From: CAWDAQ01 sp963800325
GTDB taxonomy: Bacteria; Actinomycetota; Actinomycetes; Actinomycetales; Dermatophilaceae
Direction of reading: 5' to 3'
NCBI GenBank assembly: GCA_963800325.1
Contig: CAWDAQ010000003.1
Coordinates: forward strand, 248,001-312,000
DNA length: 64,000 bases
Position numbers and translations under genes: made by a program. Under the pieces are notes generated by a model. The model was not told where the DNA came from and did no database searches. It saw only the letters and a list, made by a program, of their open reading frames with translations. Each line of letters begins with the position of its first letter. Position 1 is the first letter of the stretch. This document shows, one piece after another, positions 23,887 to 32,411 of this stretch.

Positions 23887-25491
23887 TCAGACCGGCGGGA
23901 TCCCCCGCCGCTTCGTCGCGAACGTGCGATCCCGACCGGCCGCGTAGCGCAGGCGGGCCAGCAGCTCGCCCCGGAGGGCGTCGGCCTCGATGACCTGGTC
24001 GACGACGAGGTCGGCGGCGAGCCGCTCGAGGTCGACGTCCTCCTCGTACTCGGCCCGCATCCGCGCGACGAAGTCCGCCCGCTCGTCCTCGTCCTCGATC
24101 GCGGCGATGCGGTTGGCGTACACCGCGTTGACCGCCGCCTCGGGTCCCATGACGGCGATCCGCGCGGTCGGCAGCGCGATCGTCGCGTCCGGGGCGAAGC
24201 CGGGCCCGCCCATCGCGTACAGCCCGGCGCCGTAGGCCTTCCGGACGACGACGCAGAACTGCGGCACGGTCGCCGAGGACACCGCGGAGACCATCTTCGC
24301 GCCGTGGCGGATGATGCCGCCGCGCTCGACCTCGGAGCCGATCATGAAGCCGGGCACGTCGGCGAGGTAGACCAGCGGGATCGAGTAGGCGTCGCAGGTC
24401 CAGATGAACCGGGCGGCCTTGTCGGCGCTGTCGGTGAACAGCACCCCGCCCTTGACCGCGGAGTTGTTCGCGACGATGCCGACGCTCTCCCCGGCCATCC
24501 GGGCGAACCCCACGACGAGCTCGGGCGCGAAGAGCGGCTTGACCTCGAAGAAGCTCTCCTCGTCGACGAGGCCGTCGATGACGTCGTGGACGTCGAAGGG
24601 CTGGCTCTCCCGCTCCGGGACGGTGTGGCGGGTGAGCGGCGCGGCGGGCTCCTCCGGGGCGTAGCGCGGCAGCGGCGCCCGCCAGCTGCTCGGCACGTAG
24701 GAGAACCACAGCCGCGCGAGCTCGATCGCCTCCTCGTCGTCGGCGGCGAGGAGGTCGCCGACCCCGGAGACCGTGCAGTGCATCCGGGCGCCGCCCATCT
24801 CCTCGAGGCTGACGTGCTCGCCGACGACCATCTCGGCCATCCGGGGGCTGCCGAGGTACATCGAGGCGTTGCCCTCGACCATGATGACGACGTCGGTGAA
24901 GGAGGGGATGTAGGCCCCGCCCGCCGCGCTCGGCCCGAACAGGCAGCAGACCTGCGGGACCTTGCCGGACAGGGCGACCTGGTTGTGGAAGATCCGTCCC
25001 GCCCCGCGCCGACCCGGGAACAGGTCGACCTGGTCGGTGATCCGCGCCCCGGCCGAGTCGACGAACCAGAACACCGGCAGCTCCTCGCGCAGGGCGGTCT
25101 CGGTGGCCCGCACGATCTTCTCCACGGTCCGCGCACCCCAGGAGCCGGCCTTGACGGTGGGGTCGTTGGCGACGACGACGACCGGTCGGTCCTCGACCGT
25201 GCCGCGGCCGGTGACGACGCCGTCGGCGGGCAGCGAGCCGGCGGTCGCGTTGGCGTAGCGGCCGTCCTCGACGAAGCTGCCCTCGTCGAGCAGGAGCGCG
25301 ATCCGGTCGCGGACGTAGAGCTTGCCCTGGGAGTCGAGCTTGGCGCGCCCCTTCTCCCCGGGCGCGCCGGAGGCGGCGTGCGCCGCGGCGAACCGCTCCC
25401 GGACGGCGGCGACACGCGGGTCGGCGCCGGCGTCGGAGCCGGAGGCGAAGGAGTCGTCGGCGGCGGCGTCGCCGGGGGCGGGGGCGGCCAT
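23887..25491 (-). CDS. Acyl-CoA carboxylase beta (carboxyltransferase) subunit
   Basis: 534 residues, second carboxyltransferase of the window. Both halves are present: 'FVDSAGARITDQVDLFPG' and 'SAAGGAYIPSFTD' in the first, 'RKAYGAGLYAMGG' in the second. The 'AAGGAYIP' form resembles methylcrotonyl- or geranyl-CoA-type carboxylases more than the 'AGGAVYSP' of PCC, so a branched acyl-CoA substrate is likely. ATG 25491 overlaps the stop of the acyl-CoA dehydrogenase (TGATG), so the two are co-translated. No epsilon subunit follows. The alpha subunit may be the one at 27244. The exact substrate cannot be decided. Confidence 0.9.
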   Translation of the reverse strand: MAAPAPGDAAADDSFASGSDAGADPRVAAVRERFAAAHAASGAPGEKGRAKLDSQGKLYVRDRIALLLDEGSFVEDGRYANATAGSLPADGVVTGRGTVEDRPVVVVANDPTVKAGSWGARTVEKIVRATETALREELPVFWFVDSAGARITDQVDLFPGRRGAGRIFHNQVALSGKVPQVCCLFGPSAAGGAYIPSFTDVVIMVEGNASMYLGSPRMAEMVVGEHVSLEEMGGARMHCTVSGVGDLLAADDEEAIELARLWFSYVPSSWRAPLPRYAPEEPAAPLTRHTVPERESQPFDVHDVIDGLVDEESFFEVKPLFAPELVVGFARMAGESVGIVANNSAVKGGVLFTDSADKAARFIWTCDAYSIPLVYLADVPGFMIGSEVERGGIIRHGAKMVSAVSSATVPQFCVVVRKAYGAGLYAMGGPGFAPDATIALPTARIAVMGPEAAVNAVYANRIAAIEDEDERADFVARMRAEYEEDVDLERLAADLVVDQVIEADALRGELLARLRYAAGRDRTFATKRRGIPPV

Positions 25492-26672
25492 CAGGACGTC
25501 GGGAGACCGAGGTGGCGGGCGATGACCATGCGCTGGACCTCGCTCGTGCCCTCGCCGATCTCGAGGATCTTCGCGTCGCGGTAGAACCGGGCGACCGGGT
25601 ACTCCTCCATGAACCCGTTGCCGCCGAAGACCTGGGTGGCGATCCGGGTCGCGGTGACGGCGGCCTCGCTGGAGTACAGCTTCGCGATCGCGGCCGCGTG
25701 CTTGACCTCCTTGACCGACCGGCGGCCGGCCTCGTGCTCGTCCTTGAGCCAGGCGGCCTTGTAGGTCAGCAGGCGGGCGGCCTCGACCATGACGGCGAGG
25801 TCGGCGACCTGGAACGAGACGCCCTGGTTGGCCCCGATCGGGCGGCCGAAGGCGGTCCGGGTCGAGGCGTACTCGGCGGACTGCTCGAGCATCGCCTGGG
25901 CGAGGCCGACCGCGAGCGCGGAGATCGCGATCCGGCCGTCGTCGAGGGTCTTGAGGAACTGCCGGAAGCCGTCGCCCTCGGCGCCGAGGAGGTTCGCGGC
26001 GGGCACCCGGCAGCCGGAGAAGGTCAGGCCGTGGGTGTCCGAGGAGCGCCAGCCGAGCTTGTCGTAGGCGGGCTCGACGGTGAAGCCGGGCGTGCCGCTC
26101 GGCACGAGGATCGCCGAGACCTGCGCGCTCCCGTCCTCGGCGGTGCCGGTGCGGGCGGTCACGGTGACGACCGAGGTGATGTCCGTGCCGGAGTTGGTGA
26201 TGAAGGCCTTCGACCCGTCGATGACCCACTCCTCGCCGTCCCGGACGGCCCGGGTCCGGGACGCGGCGGCGTCCGAGCCGGCGTCGGGCTCGGTGAGGCC
26301 GAAGCCGGCGAGCGCCCGGCCGGCGACGAGGTCGGGCAGCCACGTCTCCTTCTGCTCGGCGGTGCCGTAGGTGAGGATCGGGTTGATCCCGAGGCCGACC
26401 CCGGCCGAGAGCGTGATCCCGACGGACTGGTCCACCCGCCCGAGCTCCTCGATCGCGACGCACAGCGAGGTGAAGTCGCCGTCGGTGCCCATGCCGCCGT
26501 ACTCCTCGGGCACGACGAGGCCGAACAGCCCGAGGTCACCCATCTTCGGGACGAGGTCGACCGGGAAGTGCTTCTCCCGGTCCCACCGGGCGATGTTCGG
26601 GGCCACCTCGGCCTCGGCGAACTCGCGCACGCTCCGGCGGAAGTCCTCGTGGTCCTTGCTCAGCTCGAACAT
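25491..26672 (-). CDS. Acyl-CoA dehydrogenase of MerR-controlled carboxylase operon
   Basis: 393 residues, complete acyl-CoA dehydrogenase. Blocks: 'GFGLTEPDAGSDA', 'WVIDGSKAFITNSG', 'YDKLGWRSSDTHGLTF' and 'ILEIGEGTSEVQRMVIARHL'. Glu374 in 'GEGTSEVQR' is the catalytic base position of the short-chain/short-branched type. Isovaleryl-CoA dehydrogenases usually have Gly or Ala there and a catalytic Glu elsewhere, so isovaleryl-CoA is not the favoured substrate despite the LiuR-like regulator. Short branched or straight acyl-CoAs (FadE19-like) are more likely. It is first in the leftward operon; AAGGA precedes ATG 26672 and the promoter overlaps the palindrome at 26701-26724. Confidence 0.92.
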   Translation of the reverse strand: MFELSKDHEDFRRSVREFAEAEVAPNIARWDREKHFPVDLVPKMGDLGLFGLVVPEEYGGMGTDGDFTSLCVAIEELGRVDQSVGITLSAGVGLGINPILTYGTAEQKETWLPDLVAGRALAGFGLTEPDAGSDAAASRTRAVRDGEEWVIDGSKAFITNSGTDITSVVTVTARTGTAEDGSAQVSAILVPSGTPGFTVEPAYDKLGWRSSDTHGLTFSGCRVPAANLLGAEGDGFRQFLKTLDDGRIAISALAVGLAQAMLEQSAEYASTRTAFGRPIGANQGVSFQVADLAVMVEAARLLTYKAAWLKDEHEAGRRSVKEVKHAAAIAKLYSSEAAVTATRIATQVFGGNGFMEEYPVARFYRDAKILEIGEGTSEVQRMVIARHLGLPTS

Positions 26673-26700
26673 CGTCGTCCTTGGTCTCGACGGTCACCTA

Positions 26701-26724
26701 CTTGACGTTGACGTCAACGTAAAG
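26701..26724. promoter_or_regulatory. 24-base palindromic operator between acyl-CoA dehydrogenase and merR
   Basis: The core ACGTTGACGTCAACGT (26705-26720) is a perfect palindrome; extended to 26701-26724 only one symmetric pair mismatches. For merR, TTGACG (26702-26707) and CATTCT (26725-26730) form a -35/-10 pair spaced 17, ending 7 bases before GTG 26738. Leftward, TTTACG and TAGGTG form another pair. The site should bind the MerR protein encoded next to it. Confidence 0.8.
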
Positions 26725-26737
26725 CATTCTGTGGGCC

Positions 26738-27232
26738 GTGACAAGTCCGGACAGCCCCCGCACGTGGACCATCCGCGAGCTCGCCGACGAGTTCGAGGTC
26801 ACCCCCCGCACGCTGCGGCACTACGAGGAGCTCGGGCTGCTCGCCCCGGAGCGGCGCGGGACGGTCCGGGTGTTCCACCGGCGCGACCGGGTCCGGCTCG
26901 CGCTCATCCTCCGCGGACGGCGGCTCGGGTTCCCGCTGGAGGAGATCCGCACGATCATCGACATGTACGACGAGCAGCCCGGCGAGGTCGGCCAGCTGCG
27001 CTACCTCCTCGGGCAGATCGGGGACCGGCGCAGCGACCTCGAGCGGCGCCGGCAGGACATCGAGGACTCCCTGCGCGAGCTCGACGAGCTCGATCGACGA
27101 TGCCGGGAGGACCTCGCCGGACTCGGTGACGACCTCCCGGCCGCCCCCGCGACCGTCACCGCCGCGGGCGCCCCGGGGGACTCCGGCGGGCCCGCCCGGG
27201 TGGCGGCACCTGCCGCCGGTGACGGGCGCTAG
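26738..27232 (+). CDS. MerR-family regulator, LiuR-like
   Basis: 164 residues. The N-terminal MerR DNA-binding domain has 'WTIRELADEFEVTPRTLRHYEELGLLAPERR', cited as the region at about residues 10-40, then 'TVRVFHRRDRVRLALILRGRRLGF' and 'LEEIRTIIDMYDE'. The long C-terminal helix (about 90-125) forms the antiparallel dimer coil. The 'IIDMYD' form is that of LiuR-type regulators of branched acyl-CoA degradation. No Cys-based metal site is present. The C-terminal 30 residues are Ala/Pro-rich. It diverges from the dehydrogenase-carboxylase operon over a palindromic operator. The stop codon TAG (27230-27232) doubles as part of the next gene's -10 box. Confidence 0.92.
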   Translation: MTSPDSPRTWTIRELADEFEVTPRTLRHYEELGLLAPERRGTVRVFHRRDRVRLALILRGRRLGFPLEEIRTIIDMYDEQPGEVGQLRYLLGQIGDRRSDLERRRQDIEDSLRELDELDRRCREDLAGLGDDLPAAPATVTAAGAPGDSGGPARVAAPAAGDGR

Positions 27233-27235
27233 GCT
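27230..27235 (+). promoter_or_regulatory. -10 box for biotin carboxylase, overlapping merR stop codon
   Basis: TAGGCT, 8 bases before ATG 27244; its first three bases are the merR stop codon. It suggests an extra leaderless transcript independent of the merR promoter. Confidence 0.5.
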
Positions 27236-27243
27236 CCGAGCCC

Positions 27244-29022
27244 ATGGCCCCCATCCGCAAGGTCCTCATTGCCAACCGCGGCGAGATCGCCGTCCGGGTC
27301 GCCCGGGCGTGCGCCGACAGCGGCATCGCGTCGGTCGCGGTCTACGCCGAGCCCGACCGGGACGCCCTCCACGTGCGGGTCGCCGACGAGGCGTGGGCGC
27401 TCGGGGGAACCGCCCCGGCCGACTCCTACCTCGTCCAGGAGAAGCTGCTCGACGTCGCGGCGAGGTCCGGTGCCGACGCGGTCCACCCCGGCTACGGCTT
27501 CCTGTCCGAGAACGCCGGGTTCGCGCGGGCGGTCCAGGCCGCCGGGCTGACGTGGGTCGGCCCGCCGCCGGAGGCGATCGACTCCCTCGGGGACAAGGTC
27601 ACCGCCCGGCACATCGCCGCCAAGGCCCGGGCCCCGCTCGTCGCGGGCACGCAGGACCCGGTCGCCGACGCCGACGAGGTCGTGGCGTTCGCGACCGAGC
27701 ACGGTCTCCCCGTCGCGATCAAGGCGGCCTACGGGGGCGGCGGACGCGGCCTGAAGGTGGCCCGGACGATGGAGGAGATCCCCGAGCTCTTCGAGAGCGC
27801 CACCCGGGAGGCGGTCGCCGCCTTCGGGCGCGGCGAGTGCTTCGTCGAGCGCTACCTCGACCGGCCCCGCCACGTCGAGACCCAGTGCATCGCCGACACG
27901 ACCGGCCACGTCGTCGTCATCTCGACCCGGGACTGCTCGCTCCAGCGGCGCCACCAGAAGCTCGTCGAGGAGGCCCCGGCGCCCTACCTCACGGCCGAGC
28001 AGGAGGCCGAGCTCGTCCGGGCCTCGAAGGCGATCCTCGCCGAGGCGGGGTACACCTGCGCCGGCACCTGCGAGTTCCTCGTCGGCCAGGACGGCACGAT
28101 CTCCTTCCTCGAGGTCAACACCCGCCTCCAGGTCGAGCACCCGGTCTCGGAGGAGGTCACCGGCATCGACCTCGTCCGGGAGCAGCTGCGGGTCGCGGCG
28201 GGCGAGCCGCTCGGCTACGACGACCCGACCCCGGTCGGGCACTCGATCGAGTTCCGGATCAACGGCGAGGACGCGGGACGGGGGTTCCTCCCCCAACCGG
28301 GCACGGTCACCGCCTTCCGTCCCCCGTCCGGGCCCGGGGTCCGGCTCGACTCCGGGGTCGTCGAGGGGGACGCGGTCGGCGGCGCGTTCGACTCGATGCT
28401 CGCCAAGCTCGTCGTCACCGGCGCCACCCGGGCCCAGGCCCTCGAACGCTCCCGCCGGGCCCTGGCCGAGTTCGTCGTCGAGGGCCTGCCGACGGTGCTG
28501 CCGTTCCACCGCGCCGTCGTCGAGGACCCGGCGTTCGCCCCGACGGGCGAGGACCCGTTCAGCGTGCACACCCGGTGGATCGAGACCGAGTTCGACAACA
28601 CCATCGCCCCGTGGGACGGTCACGGCGGCGGTGACGGCTCCGCCGAGGAGCCGGAGCGGCGCCGGGTCGTCGTCGAGGTCGGCGGCAAGCGGCTCGAGGT
28701 GGTCCTGCCCGCCGACCTCGCGCTCGGCGGCGGGGGCGGCTCCGCGGCGCGGCGCAAGGCCCCCCGGCGCTCCGGCGCCCGCGGGTCCTCCGGCGCGGTG
28801 TCCGGGGACTCGCTGACCGCGCCGATGCAGGGCACGATCGTCAAGGTCGCCGTCGAGGAGGGCCAGCAGGTCGCCGAGGGCGACCTCGTCGTGGTCCTCG
28901 AGGCCATGAAGATGGAGCAGCCGATCGCCGCGCACCGGGCCGGGACCGTGACGGGCCTGAAGGCCGAGGTCGGAACGACCGTGACGAACGGCGCCGTGAT
29001 CGCCGACATCGTCGACGGCTGA
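27244..29022 (+). CDS. accA3: Acyl-CoA carboxylase alpha subunit (biotin carboxylase plus BCCP)
   Basis: 592 residues, the AccA3 length. Biotin carboxylase domain (1-450): 'KVLIANRGEIAVRVARA', 'VHPGYGFLSENAGF', the ATP-grasp loop 'YGGGGRGLKV', and 'FLEVNTRLQVEHPVSEE' with catalytic residues. A Gly/Arg-rich linker leads to the BCCP domain (about 520-592) with the biotin site Lys556 in 'VLEAMKMEQPI'. The protein carboxylates its own biotin with ATP and bicarbonate and serves beta subunits, plausibly both in this window. Mycobacterial accA3 lies in the same neighbourhood. Here it sits 11 bases after merR, so a dedicated role with the 23887 operon is also possible; the symbol rests on length and synteny. 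Confidence 0.93.
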   Translation: MAPIRKVLIANRGEIAVRVARACADSGIASVAVYAEPDRDALHVRVADEAWALGGTAPADSYLVQEKLLDVAARSGADAVHPGYGFLSENAGFARAVQAAGLTWVGPPPEAIDSLGDKVTARHIAAKARAPLVAGTQDPVADADEVVAFATEHGLPVAIKAAYGGGGRGLKVARTMEEIPELFESATREAVAAFGRGECFVERYLDRPRHVETQCIADTTGHVVVISTRDCSLQRRHQKLVEEAPAPYLTAEQEAELVRASKAILAEAGYTCAGTCEFLVGQDGTISFLEVNTRLQVEHPVSEEVTGIDLVREQLRVAAGEPLGYDDPTPVGHSIEFRINGEDAGRGFLPQPGTVTAFRPPSGPGVRLDSGVVEGDAVGGAFDSMLAKLVVTGATRAQALERSRRALAEFVVEGLPTVLPFHRAVVEDPAFAPTGEDPFSVHTRWIETEFDNTIAPWDGHGGGDGSAEEPERRRVVVEVGGKRLEVVLPADLALGGGGGSAARRKAPRRSGARGSSGAVSGDSLTAPMQGTIVKVAVEEGQQVAEGDLVVVLEAMKMEQPIAAHRAGTVTGLKAEVGTTVTNGAVIADIVDG

Positions 29023-29063
29023 GCCGCCCGGTCTCCCGGCGGGGCCTCAGCGCCCGGGCGGCT
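29022..29063. terminator. Inverted repeat over convergent stops
   Basis: 10-base perfect arms 29022-29031 and 29054-29063 with a 22-base spacer, spanning the stop codons of the biotin carboxylase (+) and the hypothetical gene (-). A candidate bidirectional terminator; no T-tract. Confidence 0.45.
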
Positions 29064-29502
29064 GCGGCGTCGGGGCGCCCGGCGAGGGCTGCGGCCCCCC
29101 GGCCTTCCCCTCCCCCGGCGTGAGCGGGCTGCCCGCGTCCCGCGGCTCGGGGTCCCCGGTCGCCGGCTCCGGGTTGGGGGCGGGCACGTCCGGGCCGTCG
29201 GGGTCGACGGCGTCCTGGAGCCCCTCCTCCGCCGGGCCCCGCGCCCCGGAGGGGGGCACGGCCGCGTCCTCGTGGGCGCGCTGCGGGACCGGCTGGCCGG
29301 GGTCGCCCGGGGGCCGGGTGCCCCGGCTCCCCCCGGCGGGGTCGGCGTCCGGGTCCCCGGGTCGGGGCTGCTCGTGGGGGAGCTCCCCGGGCAGCGTCGT
29401 CTCCCCGGGGTGGGTGCCCCGGCTGCCGGGGTCCTCGCGCTCGACGTCGTCCCGATCGTGGACGAGGTCCTCCTCGCCGGTGCGCTCTGCTGGCCGGTCC
29501 AC
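29047..29502 (-). CDS. Hypothetical disordered Pro/Gly/Glu-rich protein
   Basis: 151 residues, no recognised domain. More than half is Pro, Gly, Asp, Glu and Arg, with many 'PGDP', 'PEPATGDPEP' and 'PGAPTPQPPGR' type stretches, so it is probably intrinsically disordered and cytoplasmic. There is no signal peptide, membrane helix or Cys. It is accepted as a gene because AGGAGG lies 4 bases before GTG 29502, the frame is uninterrupted and it fills an otherwise empty 580-base gap between two real genes. Biased composition alone can produce such a frame in high-GC DNA, so certainty is moderate. Confidence 0.6.
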   Translation of the reverse strand: MDRPAERTGEEDLVHDRDDVEREDPGSRGTHPGETTLPGELPHEQPRPGDPDADPAGGSRGTRPPGDPGQPVPQRAHEDAAVPPSGARGPAEEGLQDAVDPDGPDVPAPNPEPATGDPEPRDAGSPLTPGEGKAGGPQPSPGAPTPQPPGR

Positions 29503-29603
29503 GCTGCCTCCTGGTCGGGTGCTGGGTCGCCGCTGGCGTCGGCGCCGCCTGCCGTCCCGACCAACCTACGCGGTGCGGCCCGGCCCCGCGCCCCGGCGGG
29601 AGC

Positions 29604-31004
29604 TCACTCGGTCGTGTGCAGCCGGCGGGCCGCCTCGGCGACCGAGCCGCTCAGCGACGGGTAGACGGTGAACGTCGTCGCGAGCTGGTCGACGTTGAGC
29701 CGGTGCTGCACGGCGAGGGTCACCGGGAAGATCAGCTCGGAGGCCTTCGGGGCGACGACCACCCCGCCGACGACGGTGCCGGACCCGCGCCGGGCGAAGA
29801 GCTTGACGAAGCCCTCCCGGATGCCCTGCATCTTCGCGCGCGGGTTCGTCGCGAGCGGCATCATGACGCAGTCGACGTCGAGCGCCTCGTCCTCGACCTC
29901 CTGCTGGGACACCCCGACGGTCGCGATCTCGGGGTCGGTGAAGATGTTCGCCGAGATCCCCCGCCGGCTCAGCGGGGTCACCGCGTCGCCGAGCGCGTGC
30001 TGCATCGCGATCCGGCCCTGCATCGCGGCGACCGAGGCCAGCGGGAGCACGCCGGTGCAGTCCCCGGCCGCGTACACCCCCCGGACCGAGGTCCGGGACA
30101 CCTTGTCGACGACCACGTGCCCGGAGCCGCTCGTGTCGATCCCGACCTCATCGAGCCCGATGCCCTCGGTCCGCGGGAGGGAGCCCACGGCGAGCAGGGC
30201 GTGCGAGCCGGTCACCTCCCGGCCGTCCTCGAGCCGGACGAGCACCCCGTCGGCGGTGCGCTCGGCGGCGGCCATCCGGGACCGGCCGAGCACCTCCATG
30301 CCCCGGTTGCGGAACACGTCCTCGATGACGCGGGCCGCGTCGGCGTCCTCGTGCGGCAGCACCCGGTCGCGGGAGGAGACCAGCGTCACCCCGGCACCGA
30401 GCCCGAGGTAGGCCTGGGCGAGCTCGGCGCCGGTGACCCCGGAGCCGACGACGACGAGGCGCTCGGGCAGCTCGGTGAGGCCGTAGACCTGCTGCCAGGT
30501 GAGGATCCGCTCCCCGTCCGGCCGGGCGCTCGGCAGCACCCTCGGGGTCGCCCCGGTCGCGATGAGGACGACGTCGGCGTCGAGCTCCTGCTCGCCGCCG
30601 TCGGCGAGCCGGGCGACGACGCGGGCGGGCGAGTCGAGCCGCGCGGTGCCGGTGAGCACCCGGACGCCGACCTCGTCGAGTCGGGAGGCGATGTCGCGGC
30701 TCTGGGCGCCGGCGAGGTCGAGGGTGCGCCGGTTGATCTCGCCGATGTCGGCGACGGAGTCCTCGACCCCGTCGTTGCCCTCGAGGTGGACGCCGAGCTC
30801 GGAGGCGGCCTCGAACTGGGAGCGGAAGTCCGCGGTCGAGACGAGGGTCTTGCTCGGCACGCAGTCGGTGAGCACGGCGGCGCCGCCGACCCCGTCGCTG
30901 TCGACGAGCGTCACCCGCGCGCCGAGGTGGGCCGCGACGAGCGCGGCCTCGTAGCCGCCGGGCCCGCCGCCGAGGATGACGACCGAGGTCTCGCGCGTGT
31001 CCAC
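29604..31004 (-). CDS. lpdA: LpdA-like NAD(P)H:quinone reductase, pyridine nucleotide-disulfide oxidoreductase fold
   Basis: About 466 residues. FAD-binding 'VVILGGGPGGYEAALVAAH', NAD(P)-binding 'VVVGSGVTGAELAQAYLGLG', the second FAD motif 'GVYAAGDCTGVLPLAS' and a C-terminal dimer domain make a complete flavoprotein. The redox region reads 'GGAAVLTDCVPSKTLV': the first Cys of the CxxxxC disulfide is Ala, so dihydrolipoamide chemistry is not expected. M. tuberculosis LpdA (Rv3303c), an NAD(P)H:quinone reductase, shows the same loss. Starts GTG 31004 and TTG 31016 compete; 31004 is preferred. The symbol follows the mycobacterial orthologue. Confidence 0.9.
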   Translation of the reverse strand: MDTRETSVVILGGGPGGYEAALVAAHLGARVTLVDSDGVGGAAVLTDCVPSKTLVSTADFRSQFEAASELGVHLEGNDGVEDSVADIGEINRRTLDLAGAQSRDIASRLDEVGVRVLTGTARLDSPARVVARLADGGEQELDADVVLIATGATPRVLPSARPDGERILTWQQVYGLTELPERLVVVGSGVTGAELAQAYLGLGAGVTLVSSRDRVLPHEDADAARVIEDVFRNRGMEVLGRSRMAAAERTADGVLVRLEDGREVTGSHALLAVGSLPRTEGIGLDEVGIDTSGSGHVVVDKVSRTSVRGVYAAGDCTGVLPLASVAAMQGRIAMQHALGDAVTPLSRRGISANIFTDPEIATVGVSQQEVEDEALDVDCVMMPLATNPRAKMQGIREGFVKLFARRGSGTVVGGVVVAPKASELIFPVTLAVQHRLNVDQLATTFTVYPSLSGSVAEAARRLHTTE

Positions 31005-31076
31005 GCCCCCATCCAACCACCCGGCGCCCGGGAGGGTCGGTGGGGCGGGAGGTCAGGGGGCGCAAAGGGCGGGGAG

Positions 31077-32411
31077 TCACCGCATGTTGCCGGTGTGGCC
31101 GAGGGAGTACCGGCCGGGCTGGGGCCAGACGCACAGGCCGTGGGGCTGCTGGCCGACGGGGATGGTGTGGGTCACCCTCCCGGTCGCGGTGTCGAAGACG
31201 TAGACGACGCCGTCGTACCGTCCGCTGAGCCACAGCTCGCGGCCGTCGGCGGTGACGCCGCCCATGTCGGGCGATCCCCCGCCGGGGATCCGCCACGTCG
31301 CGACCGGGGTCAGGCTCGCCGCGTCGAGGACGGAGACCGACCCGGCGTCCCGGTTGGAGACGAAGAGCCGGCTGGCGTCCCGCGAGGGGTAGATCCCGTG
31401 GGCCCCGAGACCGGTCGGGATGAACCGGACCTCGTCGAGGGTCTCGGCGTCGACGACCCACACCCCGTTGCGGAGCATGTCCGCGACGAGGAAGAACCGT
31501 CCGTCCGGGGTGAGCCGGACGTCCTGGGGCATGGCCGAGGCGCCCGGTGCGAGGGCCTGCTTGGGGCTGCCGGTCATCGCCCGCGCCTCCTGCGGGGAGG
31601 TCGCGCCGGGGGTGCGGACCCGGTTGAGGTCGATGACCTTCGTCACCCTCGTCACGTCGCCGTCGAGGACGACGAGCCGCCCGCTGAACTCGCAGCTGGC
31701 GACGAGGACCGACCCGTGGGCGGAGAAGTCGGCGTGGTTGACCCCCGCGCACGGGACGTGCACCGAGCGCTCGAGACGCATCGTGGCCGGGTCGCGCACG
31801 TCGATGCGGCGCAGTCGCTCGGCCATGACGAGGGCGTGGGCGCCGTCGGGGGTGAAGTAGAGGTTGTACGGGTCCTCGACGTGGACCGCGGGCCCGGCCC
31901 GTCCCGTCCTCGGGTCGATGGGGACCAGCGTGTTGCCGAGGTCGTCGTTGACCCACAGGGTGCGCAGGTCCCACGCGGGGACGACGTGCTGGGGCTCCCT
32001 GCCGGTGGGGAAGCTGTCGACGACCCGGTACGTCGCCGGGTCGATGAGCTCGACGGTGTCGCTGGCGCTGTTCGGCACGTAGACCATGGGGCGCGCCTTG
32101 TCCGCCTCCCGGCTGAGGTCGCCGGCCCCGGCCGCGGCGTAGACGCCCCCGCGGGCCGTGGCGGTCCCGCTCCCGCCGCTCGTCGACGACCGTGAGGACG
32201 ACGACGAGGACGACGAGGCGGCCGAGGTGGAGGCGGACGTCGTGCCCGTGGATCCGCCGGACCCGCTACTCGCCCCGGTCGGGCCGGCCGCCGAGCTGCA
32301 CGCCCCGAGCGCGAGGACCGCGAGCGCCCAGACCAGGACCGCGGTGGCCACCGACGCCACCGGCGCGCACGAGGCGGCCCCGCGCGTCGTGCGCCCCGGG
32401 CGGGTGCCCAT
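31077..32411 (-). CDS. YncE/YVTN-type beta-propeller lipoprotein
   Basis: 444 residues. The signal peptide ends in a lipobox, 'VLALGAC' with Cys38, so the protein is lipid-anchored outside the membrane. A Ser/Thr/Gly-rich linker follows (about 39-90, with an eight-Ser run). Then come seven-bladed-propeller repeats of the YVTN/YncE kind: 'MVYVPNSASDTVELIDPATY', 'DARTGRVTHTIPVG'-like turns, 'GVWVVDAETLDEVRFIPTG', 'SVSVLDAASLTPVATW' and 'GVVYVFDTATGRVTHTIPVG'. Such propellers usually bind proteins or polymers. The ATG overlaps the deacetylase-like stop by one base (TGATG), so the two are co-translated. Confidence 0.85.
   Translation of the reverse strand: MGTRPGRTTRGAASCAPVASVATAVLVWALAVLALGACSSAAGPTGASSGSGGSTGTTSASTSAASSSSSSSSRSSTSGGSGTATARGGVYAAAGAGDLSREADKARPMVYVPNSASDTVELIDPATYRVVDSFPTGREPQHVVPAWDLRTLWVNDDLGNTLVPIDPRTGRAGPAVHVEDPYNLYFTPDGAHALVMAERLRRIDVRDPATMRLERSVHVPCAGVNHADFSAHGSVLVASCEFSGRLVVLDGDVTRVTKVIDLNRVRTPGATSPQEARAMTGSPKQALAPGASAMPQDVRLTPDGRFFLVADMLRNGVWVVDAETLDEVRFIPTGLGAHGIYPSRDASRLFVSNRDAGSVSVLDAASLTPVATWRIPGGGSPDMGGVTADGRELWLSGRYDGVVYVFDTATGRVTHTIPVGQQPHGLCVWPQPGRYSLGHTGNMR

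Noticed and set aside
25491..26672. Isovaleryl-CoA dehydrogenase (liuA) assignment
   Set aside because: The catalytic Glu is at the short-chain/short-branched position rather than the pattern expected for isovaleryl-CoA dehydrogenase.
29604..31004. Lipoamide dehydrogenase (E3) function
   Set aside because: The CxxxxC redox disulfide is broken by an Ala; no E1 or E2 genes are nearby.
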